DNA of 64,000 bases, taken from assembly GCA_036490335.1 (NCBI GenBank), contig DASXEB010000002.1, forward strand, positions 186,001 to 250,000, written 5' to 3'. Position 1 is the first letter of the stretch. Each line of letters begins with the position of its first letter. The notes under the pieces were generated by a model. That model was not told where the DNA came from and ran no database searches. It saw only the letters and a program-made list of their open reading frames with translations. Both the position numbers and the translations under genes were made by a program. The stretch comes from Palsa-1392 sp036490335. Lineage in GTDB: Bacteria > Verrucomicrobiota > Verrucomicrobiia > Chthoniobacterales > UBA10450. This document shows positions 34,875 to 43,490 of this stretch, piece by piece.

Positions 34875-37247
34875 ATGCCTACGGACTCGGAGCCAGACCT
34901 CAAGCCGGAGATCGGACACATTCTTTCCATCGACGTCGTCGGCTATTCGAAGCTGCTCGTCGACGAGCAAATCGCGCTCATGAAGCAGCTCAATCACATC
35001 GTGCGCGAGACGACGTGCTTTCGCGCGGCCGACACGGAGGGCAAGCTCATTTGCCTGCCGACGGGAGATGGGATGGTGCTTCTTTTTTTCCAGAGTCCGG
35101 AGCAGCCGCTTCGCTGCGCGGTGGAAATCAGCCAGGCTTTGCAGAGCCATCCTGACATCCGCGTGCGGATGGGCGCGCACAGCGGCCCGGTCAATGAAAT
35201 CGAGGATGTAACCGGACAGATGAACGTGGCCGGGGCAGGCCTGAACGTCGCGCAACGGGTGCTCGATTGCGGAGATGCGGGCCACATTCTGCTCTCGAAA
35301 AGACTGGCGGACGATCTCGCGGAGTATGGCCAGTGGCGGCGGCACCTGCACGATCTCGGCGAATGCGTCGTGAAGCATGGCCTAAAGTTGCACCTTGTGA
35401 ACTTCTATCATGACTCGGTTGGTAACTCCGAGCGCCCGGAGAAGCTGAAAAACGGTGCGTGCGCCCCCACGCCCTCGAATAACTCTCGCCGGCGCCACTG
35501 GTGGATCGCGGCCTTGTTCATCATCGCGCTGGCGGGGGCCGCTCTTATGTTCGTTAGGCGAGAGGCTTCGATAAAATTGCCGCGGAAGAGCGTCGCCGTG
35601 CTGCCGTTTCAGAGCTTGAGCGACGAACATCGCGACGCCTATTTCGCGGATGGCGTCCAGGACGAAATTCTCACCGCCTTGGCCAAGGTGGCCGACTTGA
35701 AAGTCATCAGCCGGACCTCGGTGATGAAGTATCGTCAGTCGCCGTCACTGAACTTGCGCCAGATCGCGGAAGCGTTGCGGGTGCGATATGTGCTCGAGGG
35801 AAGTGTGCAGCGCGTGGCCAATAACGTCCGCGTCTCCGCGCAACTTCTCGACGCCACGACTGACGCTCAAATCTGGGCGGAACATTACGACCGGCAGTTA
35901 TCCGATGTCTTTGCGATTCAAAGTGAGATCGCGGAAAAGATCGTCTCGCAGTTACAAGCGAAACTAACTCCGGAGGAAAAGGCGGCGATCGAAGTAAGGC
36001 CTACGGATGACATCCAGGCCTATGACTTATACGTGAAAGCGAAGGCGATCATCGACCGCGTGATCTATGACTCGAGTCACATCGAGGATCTCCCCAAGGC
36101 TGCGCGGTTACTCGAGGAAGCGACGGCGCGCGACCCGCATTTCTTTCTCGCCTTTTGCAAGCTCGCTTACGCGCATGACCAGATTTATTTCAACAGTCTC
36201 GATCACACTCCGGAAAGACTCGCCCTCGCCCAGGCCGCGCTCGATAACGCACAACGCCTGCAACCGGACGCGGGCGAGTATCATCTCGCCGCGGCGGCCC
36301 ATTACTACTTCGGCTATCTCGAGTACGACCGTGCGCGGCAGGAGCTGGTGATCGCGCAACGGAAAATGCCCAACGATCCTTATCCGATCCTGCTTCTGGG
36401 TTATATCGATCGCCGCCAGGGCCGCTGGAAGGAGTCGACCGCGGAGTTGGAAAAGACGATCGAGTTAGATCCGCGGAATTTGCTTTTCCTGAAGCAGCTC
36501 GCCCTGAGCTATAACATCCTGCGGCGTTATCCCGAGATGAAGGCGATCCTGGACCGAGCTGTGGCTCTCGCGCCTAACGACCCTAACCTTGTTCTGCAAC
36601 GGGCCGGCGTCGATCTGGAGTGGCGGGCCGATACCAAGCCTTTGCACGAAGCCGTTGACCGGATCGTGATGCAAAACCCCGCGAACGCGGCCACGATTGC
36701 CGATCAGTGGATAACTCTCGCGCTTTGTGAGAATGACGCGGAGGCGGCGAAGAAAGCTCTCGCGTCGATGAGTGAACAAGGCTGCCAGGAAGAGGACCTG
36801 CCTTATCCGAAGTCGTGGTGCGAAGGACTAGCCGCGCGGAATCGAAAGGACACCGCGGGCGCGCAAGCCGCTTTCACCAGCGCGCGTGCGCAGGTCGCGC
36901 GAATCGTGAGCCAGCAGCCGGATTTTGCCGCGGGTTTCTCGGCGCTCGGGATGATCGACGCGGCCCTGGGCAACAAAGAGGATGCAATCAGCGAAGGCCG
37001 CAAGGCCGTGGAGCTGCTGCCGGCGAGCAAGGATGCAATCAGAGGGCCGCTCTTGCTGCAAAACCTCGCGATAATCTACGCCTGGACAGGCGAGACTGAT
37101 TTCGCGCTGGCTCAACTCCGCGACCTCGTCTCGCGGCCCTGTTATCTAAGTTACGGCCAGCTCCGGCTCCATCCTTACTGGGAGCCGTTGCGCAAGAATG
37201 AAGCCTTCAACAAGCTTGTCGCAGAGTTAGCGCCGAAGGATCAGTGA
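34875..37247 (+). CDS. Class III cyclase fused to TolB-like and TPR domains
   Basis: About 790 residues. Cyclase domain at 10-170: SIDVVGYSKLLVDEQ and LPTGDGMVLLF with both metal Asp; GLNVAQRVLDCGDAGH with Asn and Arg. Membrane helix near 208-228 (HWWIAALFIIALAGAALMFV). Then a TolB/FlgO-like domain (KSVAVLPFQSLSDE, YFADGVQDEILTAL) near 238-350 and TPR units to the end. The start matches the paralogue at 3016. It combines the cyclase of that gene with the TolB-like middle of the gene at 232. Likely a membrane receptor cyclase or its decayed relative used as a scaffold. Confidence 0.85.
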   Translation: MPTDSEPDLKPEIGHILSIDVVGYSKLLVDEQIALMKQLNHIVRETTCFRAADTEGKLICLPTGDGMVLLFFQSPEQPLRCAVEISQALQSHPDIRVRMGAHSGPVNEIEDVTGQMNVAGAGLNVAQRVLDCGDAGHILLSKRLADDLAEYGQWRRHLHDLGECVVKHGLKLHLVNFYHDSVGNSERPEKLKNGACAPTPSNNSRRRHWWIAALFIIALAGAALMFVRREASIKLPRKSVAVLPFQSLSDEHRDAYFADGVQDEILTALAKVADLKVISRTSVMKYRQSPSLNLRQIAEALRVRYVLEGSVQRVANNVRVSAQLLDATTDAQIWAEHYDRQLSDVFAIQSEIAEKIVSQLQAKLTPEEKAAIEVRPTDDIQAYDLYVKAKAIIDRVIYDSSHIEDLPKAARLLEEATARDPHFFLAFCKLAYAHDQIYFNSLDHTPERLALAQAALDNAQRLQPDAGEYHLAAAAHYYFGYLEYDRARQELVIAQRKMPNDPYPILLLGYIDRRQGRWKESTAELEKTIELDPRNLLFLKQLALSYNILRRYPEMKAILDRAVALAPNDPNLVLQRAGVDLEWRADTKPLHEAVDRIVMQNPANAATIADQWITLALCENDAEAAKKALASMSEQGCQEEDLPYPKSWCEGLAARNRKDTAGAQAAFTSARAQVARIVSQQPDFAAGFSALGMIDAALGNKEDAISEGRKAVELLPASKDAIRGPLLLQNLAIIYAWTGETDFALAQLRDLVSRPCYLSYGQLRLHPYWEPLRKNEAFNKLVAELAPKDQ

Positions 37248-37705
37248 CTGGACTCGTTTCCATCCTGACACACAGCAGCGAGCACTTTCGCTAGTTGTTT
37301 TTCAGTCTGGACGCCAACCTTCTGCGTCACATGAGTCGTAGCCGTTGTCCCTCCGGCGTTAGTCGCCGGGACAGTCATGTAGCCGCAGGTGGGCGATCCC
37401 CCTCTTGTTGTTGGCACAGGCAAAGAAGAAGGCTGTCCATTCTCGTAGACCTGAATATCGCTCCAAACCGCGTTTTTGAGAGCTTTCTGAAAGGCCGGCA
37501 TATTAGCGACCGGGACTAACTGAGCGGGAGGCCCCGGATCCCCGAACGTTACAATATATCGCGCCGGCTGATCTTGCACCGTCGGTTGAGCGGTTCGACC
37601 GGGTGGTAAAACACAGCTAACGACGAGTGCGCTGACAACGACGGTTGCCAGCCCCAGCGCCAAGACTTCCTTTGCCAACCTATTTCTCTTTGGGGTAGTT
37701 GTCAT
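37241..37705 (-). CDS. Small putative lipoprotein, HVTQ family member 3
   Basis: 154 residues. N-terminal signal ending ALVVSCVLPPG, where Cys near residue 31 may be lipidated. The outer part has FGDPGPPAQLVPVANMPAFQ and ends with THVTQKVGVQTEKQLAKVLA, the shared C-terminal motif of this family. Its last seven bases overlap the end of the cyclase-TPR gene on the other strand. It lies just downstream of member 2 on the same strand. Confidence 0.65.
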   Translation of the reverse strand: MTTTPKRNRLAKEVLALGLATVVVSALVVSCVLPPGRTAQPTVQDQPARYIVTFGDPGPPAQLVPVANMPAFQKALKNAVWSDIQVYENGQPSSLPVPTTRGGSPTCGYMTVPATNAGGTTATTHVTQKVGVQTEKQLAKVLAAVCQDGNESSH

Positions 37706-37778
37706 GGCTGCTTTTTCATCACCACGACCCAACGTGTCAAGCATCTTTTTTCGCTTTTCGAGCGACGATTTTCGAGAT

Positions 37779-38177
37779 CTACGGATACTGGATCGTCTTC
37801 TGAATGGCATCCAGATCGGCCTTGTTATACAGGCCAATCTTTTGCGTGACGTGCAGGCTGCTTGGATTCCCTTTTTGGTTCTTCGTCGGATACCTAACGA
37901 TTCCAGGTGTCGCCGGAGCGTGAGTTGGAATCTGAGTGACATCGGGCCGCGCCACCAGCGCTGTTGCGGTCGACTGTTTGATTGTCACTTTGCGCTCCCA
38001 CCTTTGCGAAGCGTGGTCGAGCGCCGCGATGAACGCGGTCGGATCGACCAGCGTCGGTTGATCGAACTCGAGCGTCCATGGCGTCTTGTTGCGGTCCGGA
38101 TCGATTCCGAGCGCGACTGCCGCGCCGGCGGCGGCGAGGACGAGGATGATTGCAAGCGGGAGTTTGGAAAGGCTCAT
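37779..38177 (-). CDS. Small membrane-anchored protein, HVTQ family member 2
   Basis: 132 residues. Signal/anchor PLAIILVLAAAGAAVALG, then LEFDQPTLVDPTAFIAALDH, ASQRWERKVTIK and a C-terminal SSLHVTQKIGLYNKADLDAI. It matches member 1 (32853) along its whole length. The start is ATG 38177, not the longer frame to 38324. Together with member 3 it may form a two-gene unit. Function unknown; the paired membrane anchors suggest a shared periplasmic role. Confidence 0.65.
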   Translation of the reverse strand: MSLSKLPLAIILVLAAAGAAVALGIDPDRNKTPWTLEFDQPTLVDPTAFIAALDHASQRWERKVTIKQSTATALVARPDVTQIPTHAPATPGIVRYPTKNQKGNPSSLHVTQKIGLYNKADLDAIQKTIQYP

Positions 38178-38214
38178 CTCGTCTGTTGTGCGTTTTTCTT
38201 CGGAGACGTCAAGC

Positions 38215-40023
38215 TCATTCTTGCTCAAGCGGAAGCTGCAAAATGCTCGCGTGTTCCGCGTCATGATAAATCCGGACATGAGCCGTCCGCGCATCCTTCG
38301 CGGTTTCTTCAGAGACGACGCCACCGGAGTTATAATTCTTTTCCGCCCAGATTGTGTTCGGCGACGAAACGACGAGACGAAGTCTGCTTCCTTTCATCAA
38401 TCTGCGCGCAACAAATAAACCCGGCGCGAGGTCGCAGGCGACGATCTCTCCCGGCCTGACGAGCTTTCCTTTGCTGAGTGACTCCCGATAACGCAGGCGG
38501 CAGGTATGACTCCAAAGCCTGATGCTCGTCCCGTCAGGCTCCATCTCGTAGAGATAAGCCTCCAGATCCGTGTCCGGCGTATCGAGCGAGAGCCATAACT
38601 TTAGACTTGGACAACCGACCACCGGTGTCTCGTTAGGCAAAGCCTCGGTCTGATAGATCAGCCCGTCCTTGCCGATGCTTCGGGCATAAGTCTGATCGAC
38701 GAGCTCGGTCGCATCGTTCGACTTCATATCCACAAGCTCTCCTCGATGCAATTCAAGCGGGTCATAGGTGTAACTGTCGCTCCCCTGCACCGGATGTTGC
38801 CGCGTAAGCATGCCGGCATGAGCCAGGCCGTTGCCATCGCCGTCTTTGGAATCGAGATAGTAAGTCGTTCCTTTGTTCGTTAGGGCAGAAAGGCTGTCGG
38901 CATATTCCCATTCTCCGTTCGCGCCGGTGTTCCCCGCCGGGAGAAGGTAGTAGGCGACTTGCTTCTTCAAAAAGGAGGGCTTGGGCCCGTTTTTCATCGT
39001 CCAGTCATACCACTGACGGTGAAGATCCTTCAGGTCGAGCAGGGACGCGGGGCCAAACTTCACTCCGCCCACTTCGTCTTCGGGCACGCGCGTGCCGGCG
39101 TGATCCCAGGGCCCGATTACGAGATAATGCTTCAGGAGCGCGTCATGATTGCCATGCTGGAAGTGCTCGCGGTAGTAAGTCAAAGCGCCAAATTCTTCCT
39201 CATCGTACTGCCCGGTAATAGTAAGGATGGGAATGGATATCTTCTCATACTGACGCGCCGTCGGAGTCAGGCTGCGGTAATAAGAGTCATAGGCCGGATG
39301 GCGGATGAGGAGCTGGAAAGTTGGGAATGGATTTCCGAGATAGGCGTCGAGAGAATTGAAGGGAATGTGGTGTTGGTAAGCGGAAAAAAACTTTGCCGCC
39401 CAGAAGTCGGAGTCCTCGTAGAGTTGGGCCTGGGCAGTCTTCCCATTGGTCAGGCTGAGCCAGCGCACCAGATGTGGCTGGCCAATCCCATTGTAGTCAG
39501 GCACGTCGATCCCCGGGCAGGCGGCAGCCGCTGGCGCGATCGTGGCCAGATGCGGCGGGAGTTCCTTCGCCGTCGCCCACTGATCGAAGCCGGCGTAGGA
39601 GCCGCCCCACATCCCGACGTGGCCATCGCAGAATGGCTGGCGCGCGAGCCACTCGACGGCGTCATAGTTATCCTCTGCCTCGTGAATCCACGGCTCGAAC
39701 GTTCCTCCCGAGTTACCCCGCCCCCGCACATCGACGGCCGCGAAAACATAATCGTGCGCGGCAAAGTAGGCCGCGAAGTTGTGAGCGCTATCGGCCATGT
39801 AAGGCGTAGCGATAACGATCACGGGAGTCTTGTGCTCGCCGCCGCCTTTGGAAGGTTGAGGAAGGTAGAGCGTGGCATTCAGCCTGACTCCATCTCGCAT
39901 CGGAATCCTTACTTGCAGCTTTGCTGTGTAGTCAGCCGCCGACGGCAATTTTTCGGCTGAGGCGAGTTGCGCACCGAGAAGCGCAAAGCAGGCCGAGAGA
40001 TTTAGAAGCCACGCCTTTCCCAT
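38215..40023 (-). CDS. CocE/NonD-family hydrolase (X-Pro dipeptidyl-peptidase type)
   Basis: About 602 residues. Signal peptide LNLSACFALLGAQLASAE. Alpha/beta hydrolase core at about 35-330: VRIPMRDGVRLNATLYLP, DVRGRGNSGGTF (oxyanion region), the nucleophile in GMWGGSYAGFDQWA, and the His in LVIGPWDHAG. The C-terminal jelly-roll domain (about 370-600) is as in S15 peptidases and cocaine esterase, with the family's RYRESLSKGKLVRPGE. Cuts peptides or esters outside the cytoplasm; substrate unknown. The upstream extension of the frame crosses the S74 remnant at 40085 and is not used. Confidence 0.88.
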   Translation of the reverse strand: MGKAWLLNLSACFALLGAQLASAEKLPSAADYTAKLQVRIPMRDGVRLNATLYLPQPSKGGGEHKTPVIVIATPYMADSAHNFAAYFAAHDYVFAAVDVRGRGNSGGTFEPWIHEAEDNYDAVEWLARQPFCDGHVGMWGGSYAGFDQWATAKELPPHLATIAPAAAACPGIDVPDYNGIGQPHLVRWLSLTNGKTAQAQLYEDSDFWAAKFFSAYQHHIPFNSLDAYLGNPFPTFQLLIRHPAYDSYYRSLTPTARQYEKISIPILTITGQYDEEEFGALTYYREHFQHGNHDALLKHYLVIGPWDHAGTRVPEDEVGGVKFGPASLLDLKDLHRQWYDWTMKNGPKPSFLKKQVAYYLLPAGNTGANGEWEYADSLSALTNKGTTYYLDSKDGDGNGLAHAGMLTRQHPVQGSDSYTYDPLELHRGELVDMKSNDATELVDQTYARSIGKDGLIYQTEALPNETPVVGCPSLKLWLSLDTPDTDLEAYLYEMEPDGTSIRLWSHTCRLRYRESLSKGKLVRPGEIVACDLAPGLFVARRLMKGSRLRLVVSSPNTIWAEKNYNSGGVVSEETAKDARTAHVRIYHDAEHASILQLPLEQE

Positions 40024-40084
40024 CCGTCCATGCAACCCGGCTGGGCGCGCCAAGACAAGATTTTTCGATTTTCCCTTTCTGGGC

Positions 40085-40190
40085 AACGCGATGTTGCTCA
40101 ACGAATTTCTCAAAGATCATCACAAGAGGACGGGACCTCTCAGACGCAGCCGTTCAGTTGGATCGATAGTAAGTTTTGCCCCCTATTTCC
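40085..40190 (+). pseudogene. Short S74-type remnant joined to part of the 73-bp repeat
   Basis: NAMLLNEFLKDHHK is read at 40085-40126 and matches the S74 C-terminal region found at 42170 and 44530 almost exactly. It then joins TTGGATCGATAGTAAG at about 40158, followed by a C-rich box, the second half of the 73-bp repeat. No other gene is seen between 40024 and 40306. Confidence 0.6.
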
Positions 40191-40306
40191 ACCCCGTCGT
40201 GCAGTGACTTTACGCGAAAGAGCCCGGCCGTTGCTTCGCAGCCGTTACGGCAGAATTTTCTTTATCTTCTTTACTTCTCCGCCTCGCTCGCGCTAGAACT
40301 TGGGTC

Positions 40307-41980
40307 ATGAAGACCTTGCTCCGCCTTTATCTCTTCTCCTGCGTTCTGGCCTTCCTGTTCCCCCTGACGAGCCGGGCTGGCAGTGCCACATGGGCAACGA
40401 ATCCTTCGAGTAGCGATTGGAATACGGCTACTAACTGGACGCCGCAGACGGTGCCGAACTCGGAGACGGATGTTGCGACCTTCGGTACATCGACGGTGAC
40501 GAATCTCTCTATTACCGATGCGAGTGTAAGTCTCGACAGCGCGATTTTTAACAGCGGTGCGCCGCCCTACACGCTTACGATTCAGATCTACAACCTATTC
40601 TTCTATGGCGCGGGGATCGTGAACAACTCAGGCTCGGTGCAGTCGATTGTTGCTCCGGATACCGACGAAAATGCCGTCGCCCTCTTCTTCTATAACAGCT
40701 CTACAGCTGGCAATATGATCACGGTCAGCACTATCGGTGGAGCGATTGAATTCTTCGACGCTTCCTCCGCGAACACGGCGACGCTCAATCTTACGACTGG
40801 ATCCCTCCAAGCCCAGTTGGACTTTTGGGATTCGAGCACAGCAGCGAATGCTACTATTAACGCCAGCAATGACGCGACCATTAATTTTTTTAATAGTGCG
40901 AGTGGTGGAAATTCAACCCTGAACCTTACCAGCGCGGCCTTTGCAATTTTTGACGGCAGCAACAAGGCTGAGCACATGAACGGTAACTGTGCCGGTGGGC
41001 AGGGAGAGTATTCTTCCCAGATTGACTTCCAGGGCTCGTCCGACGCCGGGGATGGCACTTTCACGGCCGTGGGCGGAAGCACGAGCGGCGAAATAGGCGG
41101 CTTCATCCTCCTCGACAGCATCGCCACGGCAGACAAGGCCACCTTCATCATCAACGGTGGCATGGGAGCAGGACTGAGCGGAACGGAGCTATTCTTCATG
41201 GACTCCGCCACGGCAGCCAATGCAAACATCACGGCAAATGGCGGAGTGGATGGCTCGCAAGGTGGCGCAATCGTCTTTGCCAAGAAATCTAAAGGCGGAA
41301 AGGCCAGCATCATGCTCAATGGCAATGCCGTGCTGGACATCACCAGGCACCGTAACCCTGGAGTAACGATCGGCTCATTAGCTGGCGCAGGCTCAGTCCT
41401 GCTTGCAGCGAACACGCTCACCATTGGCAGCAACAACCAGAGCACCACCTTTTCTGGCGTGATCGAGGGCACCGGAGGCCTAACGAAAAGCGGGACCGGC
41501 ACACTCGTACTCGATGGAATCAATACCTACACGGGCACGACAACCGTGAACGGAGGCATCCTGGGCGGCGGCGGCTTAATTGCTGGCACGCTCACTGTCG
41601 CGGCCAACGCCACGATCGCTCCGGCGGCCGGCACCGCAACTTCCGTGACCCTGAAGATCAAGAAAGGCGTCACCTTCCAAGCGAGCAGCAGTTACAACTG
41701 CCTGCTCTCCGGCAAAGGACGCAAAGTGAAGAGCGACCAGATCGCCGCCAAAGGCGTCACCATCGGGAGCGGCGCGCAATTCATCCTCACCGATCAAATC
41801 ACCGGCAAGCTGCCTAGCGGCACCAGTTTCACCGTCATCAGCAACACCGCGAACACACCGATCAGCGGCACCTTCGCCAACCTTGCCGACGGCGCCATCG
41901 TCACCGCGGGCAACACCAAATTGCAAGCCAGCTACGAAGGCGGCGACGGCAACGATCTCACCCTCACTGTCGTGCAGTAA
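40307..41980 (+). CDS. Secreted autotransporter-associated beta-strand repeat protein
   Basis: 557 residues. Signal peptide MKTLLRLYLFSCVLAFLFPL. Mature start SATWATNPSSSDWNTATNW, a usual opening of this verrucomicrobial class. Asn/Thr-rich beta-strand units follow. Near residue 390-425 is the classical unit FSGVIEGTGGLTKSGTGTLV, then TYTGTTTVNGG. The C-terminus (GDGNDLTLTVVQ) lacks a beta-barrel, so it is a passenger-like surface or secreted beta-helix protein without its own transporter. An octamer at 41479 encodes GLTKS in the repeat itself. Confidence 0.82.
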   Translation: MKTLLRLYLFSCVLAFLFPLTSRAGSATWATNPSSSDWNTATNWTPQTVPNSETDVATFGTSTVTNLSITDASVSLDSAIFNSGAPPYTLTIQIYNLFFYGAGIVNNSGSVQSIVAPDTDENAVALFFYNSSTAGNMITVSTIGGAIEFFDASSANTATLNLTTGSLQAQLDFWDSSTAANATINASNDATINFFNSASGGNSTLNLTSAAFAIFDGSNKAEHMNGNCAGGQGEYSSQIDFQGSSDAGDGTFTAVGGSTSGEIGGFILLDSIATADKATFIINGGMGAGLSGTELFFMDSATAANANITANGGVDGSQGGAIVFAKKSKGGKASIMLNGNAVLDITRHRNPGVTIGSLAGAGSVLLAANTLTIGSNNQSTTFSGVIEGTGGLTKSGTGTLVLDGINTYTGTTTVNGGILGGGGLIAGTLTVAANATIAPAAGTATSVTLKIKKGVTFQASSSYNCLLSGKGRKVKSDQIAAKGVTIGSGAQFILTDQITGKLPSGTSFTVISNTANTPISGTFANLADGAIVTAGNTKLQASYEGGDGNDLTLTVVQ

Positions 41981-42034
41981 GCCCGAGATCCCGAAGGCGA
42001 AGCTAATCTGTTACTTTAACCTGTTACCTCAGCT

Positions 42035-42358
42035 AAGAAAGAGCTGGACTCGTTAGGCACGCCGCAATTTGGCCTCGTCGCCGAAGAGGTGGCGAAGGTC
42101 GATCCCGATCTGGTGGCGCGCGACGACAGCGGCAAGCCTTACACCGTGCGCTACGAAGCGGTGAACGCGATGTTGCTCAACGAATTTCTCAAGGAGCATC
42201 GCAAGGTGGAGACGCAGCAGGATGAGATCGGCGAGATGAAAGCCGCACTCGCCGAGTTGAAAGCGACCGTGGCGAAGCAGAGCGCGCTGATCGAGAAAGT
42301 GAGCGCACAGGTGCAGATTAAGACCGGCCACGCGCAAGTCGTCTCGACTAACGAGTAA
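42035..42358 (+). pseudogene. C-terminal remnant of a Hep_Hag/S74 tail protein
   Basis: 108 codons starting KKELDSLGTPQFGLVAEEV and ending in GHAQVVSTNE and a stop. It matches the C-terminal third of the gene at 43491 from KKELDSLGTPQ on. There is no start or N-terminal domain; homology begins abruptly. The stop codon is part of CTAACGAGTAAAGGAC. It is the first of three copies in tandem. Confidence 0.75.
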
Positions 42359-42424
42359 AGGACTCGGCCCGCTCGGCGCGCGATTAAGCTTGCTCTCGCG
42401 CTGCCCATTTTGTCAGAATCGGGC

Positions 42425-43423
42425 ATGAAAACATCCCGCGCCTCCGCTCTTGGCCTCGTTGCCGTCCTCGTCCTTCCTGGCCTTGCTCTCGCTGTCGACC
42501 CGCCGCCTGGAGGTGCTTATCCGAACCAGACTACTGCCTTAGGCCAAGATGCGCTTTTTAGCTTATCCACCGGTATCAGCGAAAATACTGCGTTAGGGTT
42601 TGACGCCCTGTACTACAATACAACCGGATCAGGTAATACCGCCGTCGGGTGCCAGGCGCTCATTAGCAACACGACAGGCGGAGGCCTCACTGCACTCGGT
42701 TCCGATGCGTTATATGGGAACACGACGGGTAGCTTTAATATTGCGGTGGGGGATGATGCCCTCGTTGCAAATAAGACCGGTCGAGAAAACGTCGCCATCG
42801 GTTCTTCAGTTCTGGAGGCTGCCACAACCGCTATTCAAAATACGGCGATCGGTTACGCCGCGATGGCCGACGATCAAACGGGGTCGTCAAATACGGTGGT
42901 CGGTGCGGGGGCATTGGCGTTCAACGCTAGTGGGAGCAAGAATGCCGCATTCGGAGATGCCGTGATGGGAATGGGCGGCGGCGATAACAACGTCGCGCTA
43001 GGCTACGGCGCGGCCTACAGCACGACAGGCTCAAATAACATCGCTATCGGCTACAATGGCGGCTTTAACCTCACGAAGGGCGACAACAACATCGAGATCG
43101 GCAACGAGGGAGTGAAGAACGATGCCAACCTAATCCGCATTGGCGACACAGCGACGCAAAAGAAGACCTTCATCGCCGGGATCAGCGGCGTGAAGATTTC
43201 CAACGGCGTAGCGGTCGTGATCAACAAACAAGGCCAGCTCGGCGTGGCCGCTTCCACGGAGAACGCCGAAAACACCCAGCTCCGCCGGGAATTGACCGAG
43301 GAGCAGCGCGAGGTCGCGGCGCTCGAAGCCAAGGTCGCCAGCCTGGAGGCGACGGTCGAGAAAGTCAGCGCACAGGTGCAGATTAAGACCGCCAGCGCCC
43401 GGTTCGTCTCGGCTAACGAGTAA
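42425..43423 (+). CDS. Exported Hep_Hag (YadA-head-like) protein
   Basis: 332 residues. Signal MKTSRASALGLVAVLVLPGL. The body is a series of about 14 units of 14-16 residues such as NTTGSGNTAVGCQAL and NTTGSFNIAVGDDAL, the left-handed coil of YadA-like heads. Then DANLIRIGDTATQKKTFIAG and SNGVAVVINKQGQLGVAAST. Where the S74 domain starts in the sister gene (43491), this one goes straight to a coiled coil (EEQREVAALEAKVASLEATV). Thus the self-cleaving chaperone part has been lost. Trimer-forming surface or phage-tail-like fibre. The stop codon derives from a CTAACGAGTAAAGGAC copy. Confidence 0.8.
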   Translation: MKTSRASALGLVAVLVLPGLALAVDPPPGGAYPNQTTALGQDALFSLSTGISENTALGFDALYYNTTGSGNTAVGCQALISNTTGGGLTALGSDALYGNTTGSFNIAVGDDALVANKTGRENVAIGSSVLEAATTAIQNTAIGYAAMADDQTGSSNTVVGAGALAFNASGSKNAAFGDAVMGMGGGDNNVALGYGAAYSTTGSNNIAIGYNGGFNLTKGDNNIEIGNEGVKNDANLIRIGDTATQKKTFIAGISGVKISNGVAVVINKQGQLGVAASTENAENTQLRRELTEEQREVAALEAKVASLEATVEKVSAQVQIKTASARFVSANE

Positions 43424-43490
43424 AGGACTCGGCTCGCTCGGCCCGCGATTAAGCTTGCTTCGGCGCTGCTTGTTTGGCAGACTCGCGGGC

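Noticed and set aside
40030..40296. 88-residue + strand frame
   Set aside because: Runs through the S74 remnant and the repeat half copy; no independent evidence.
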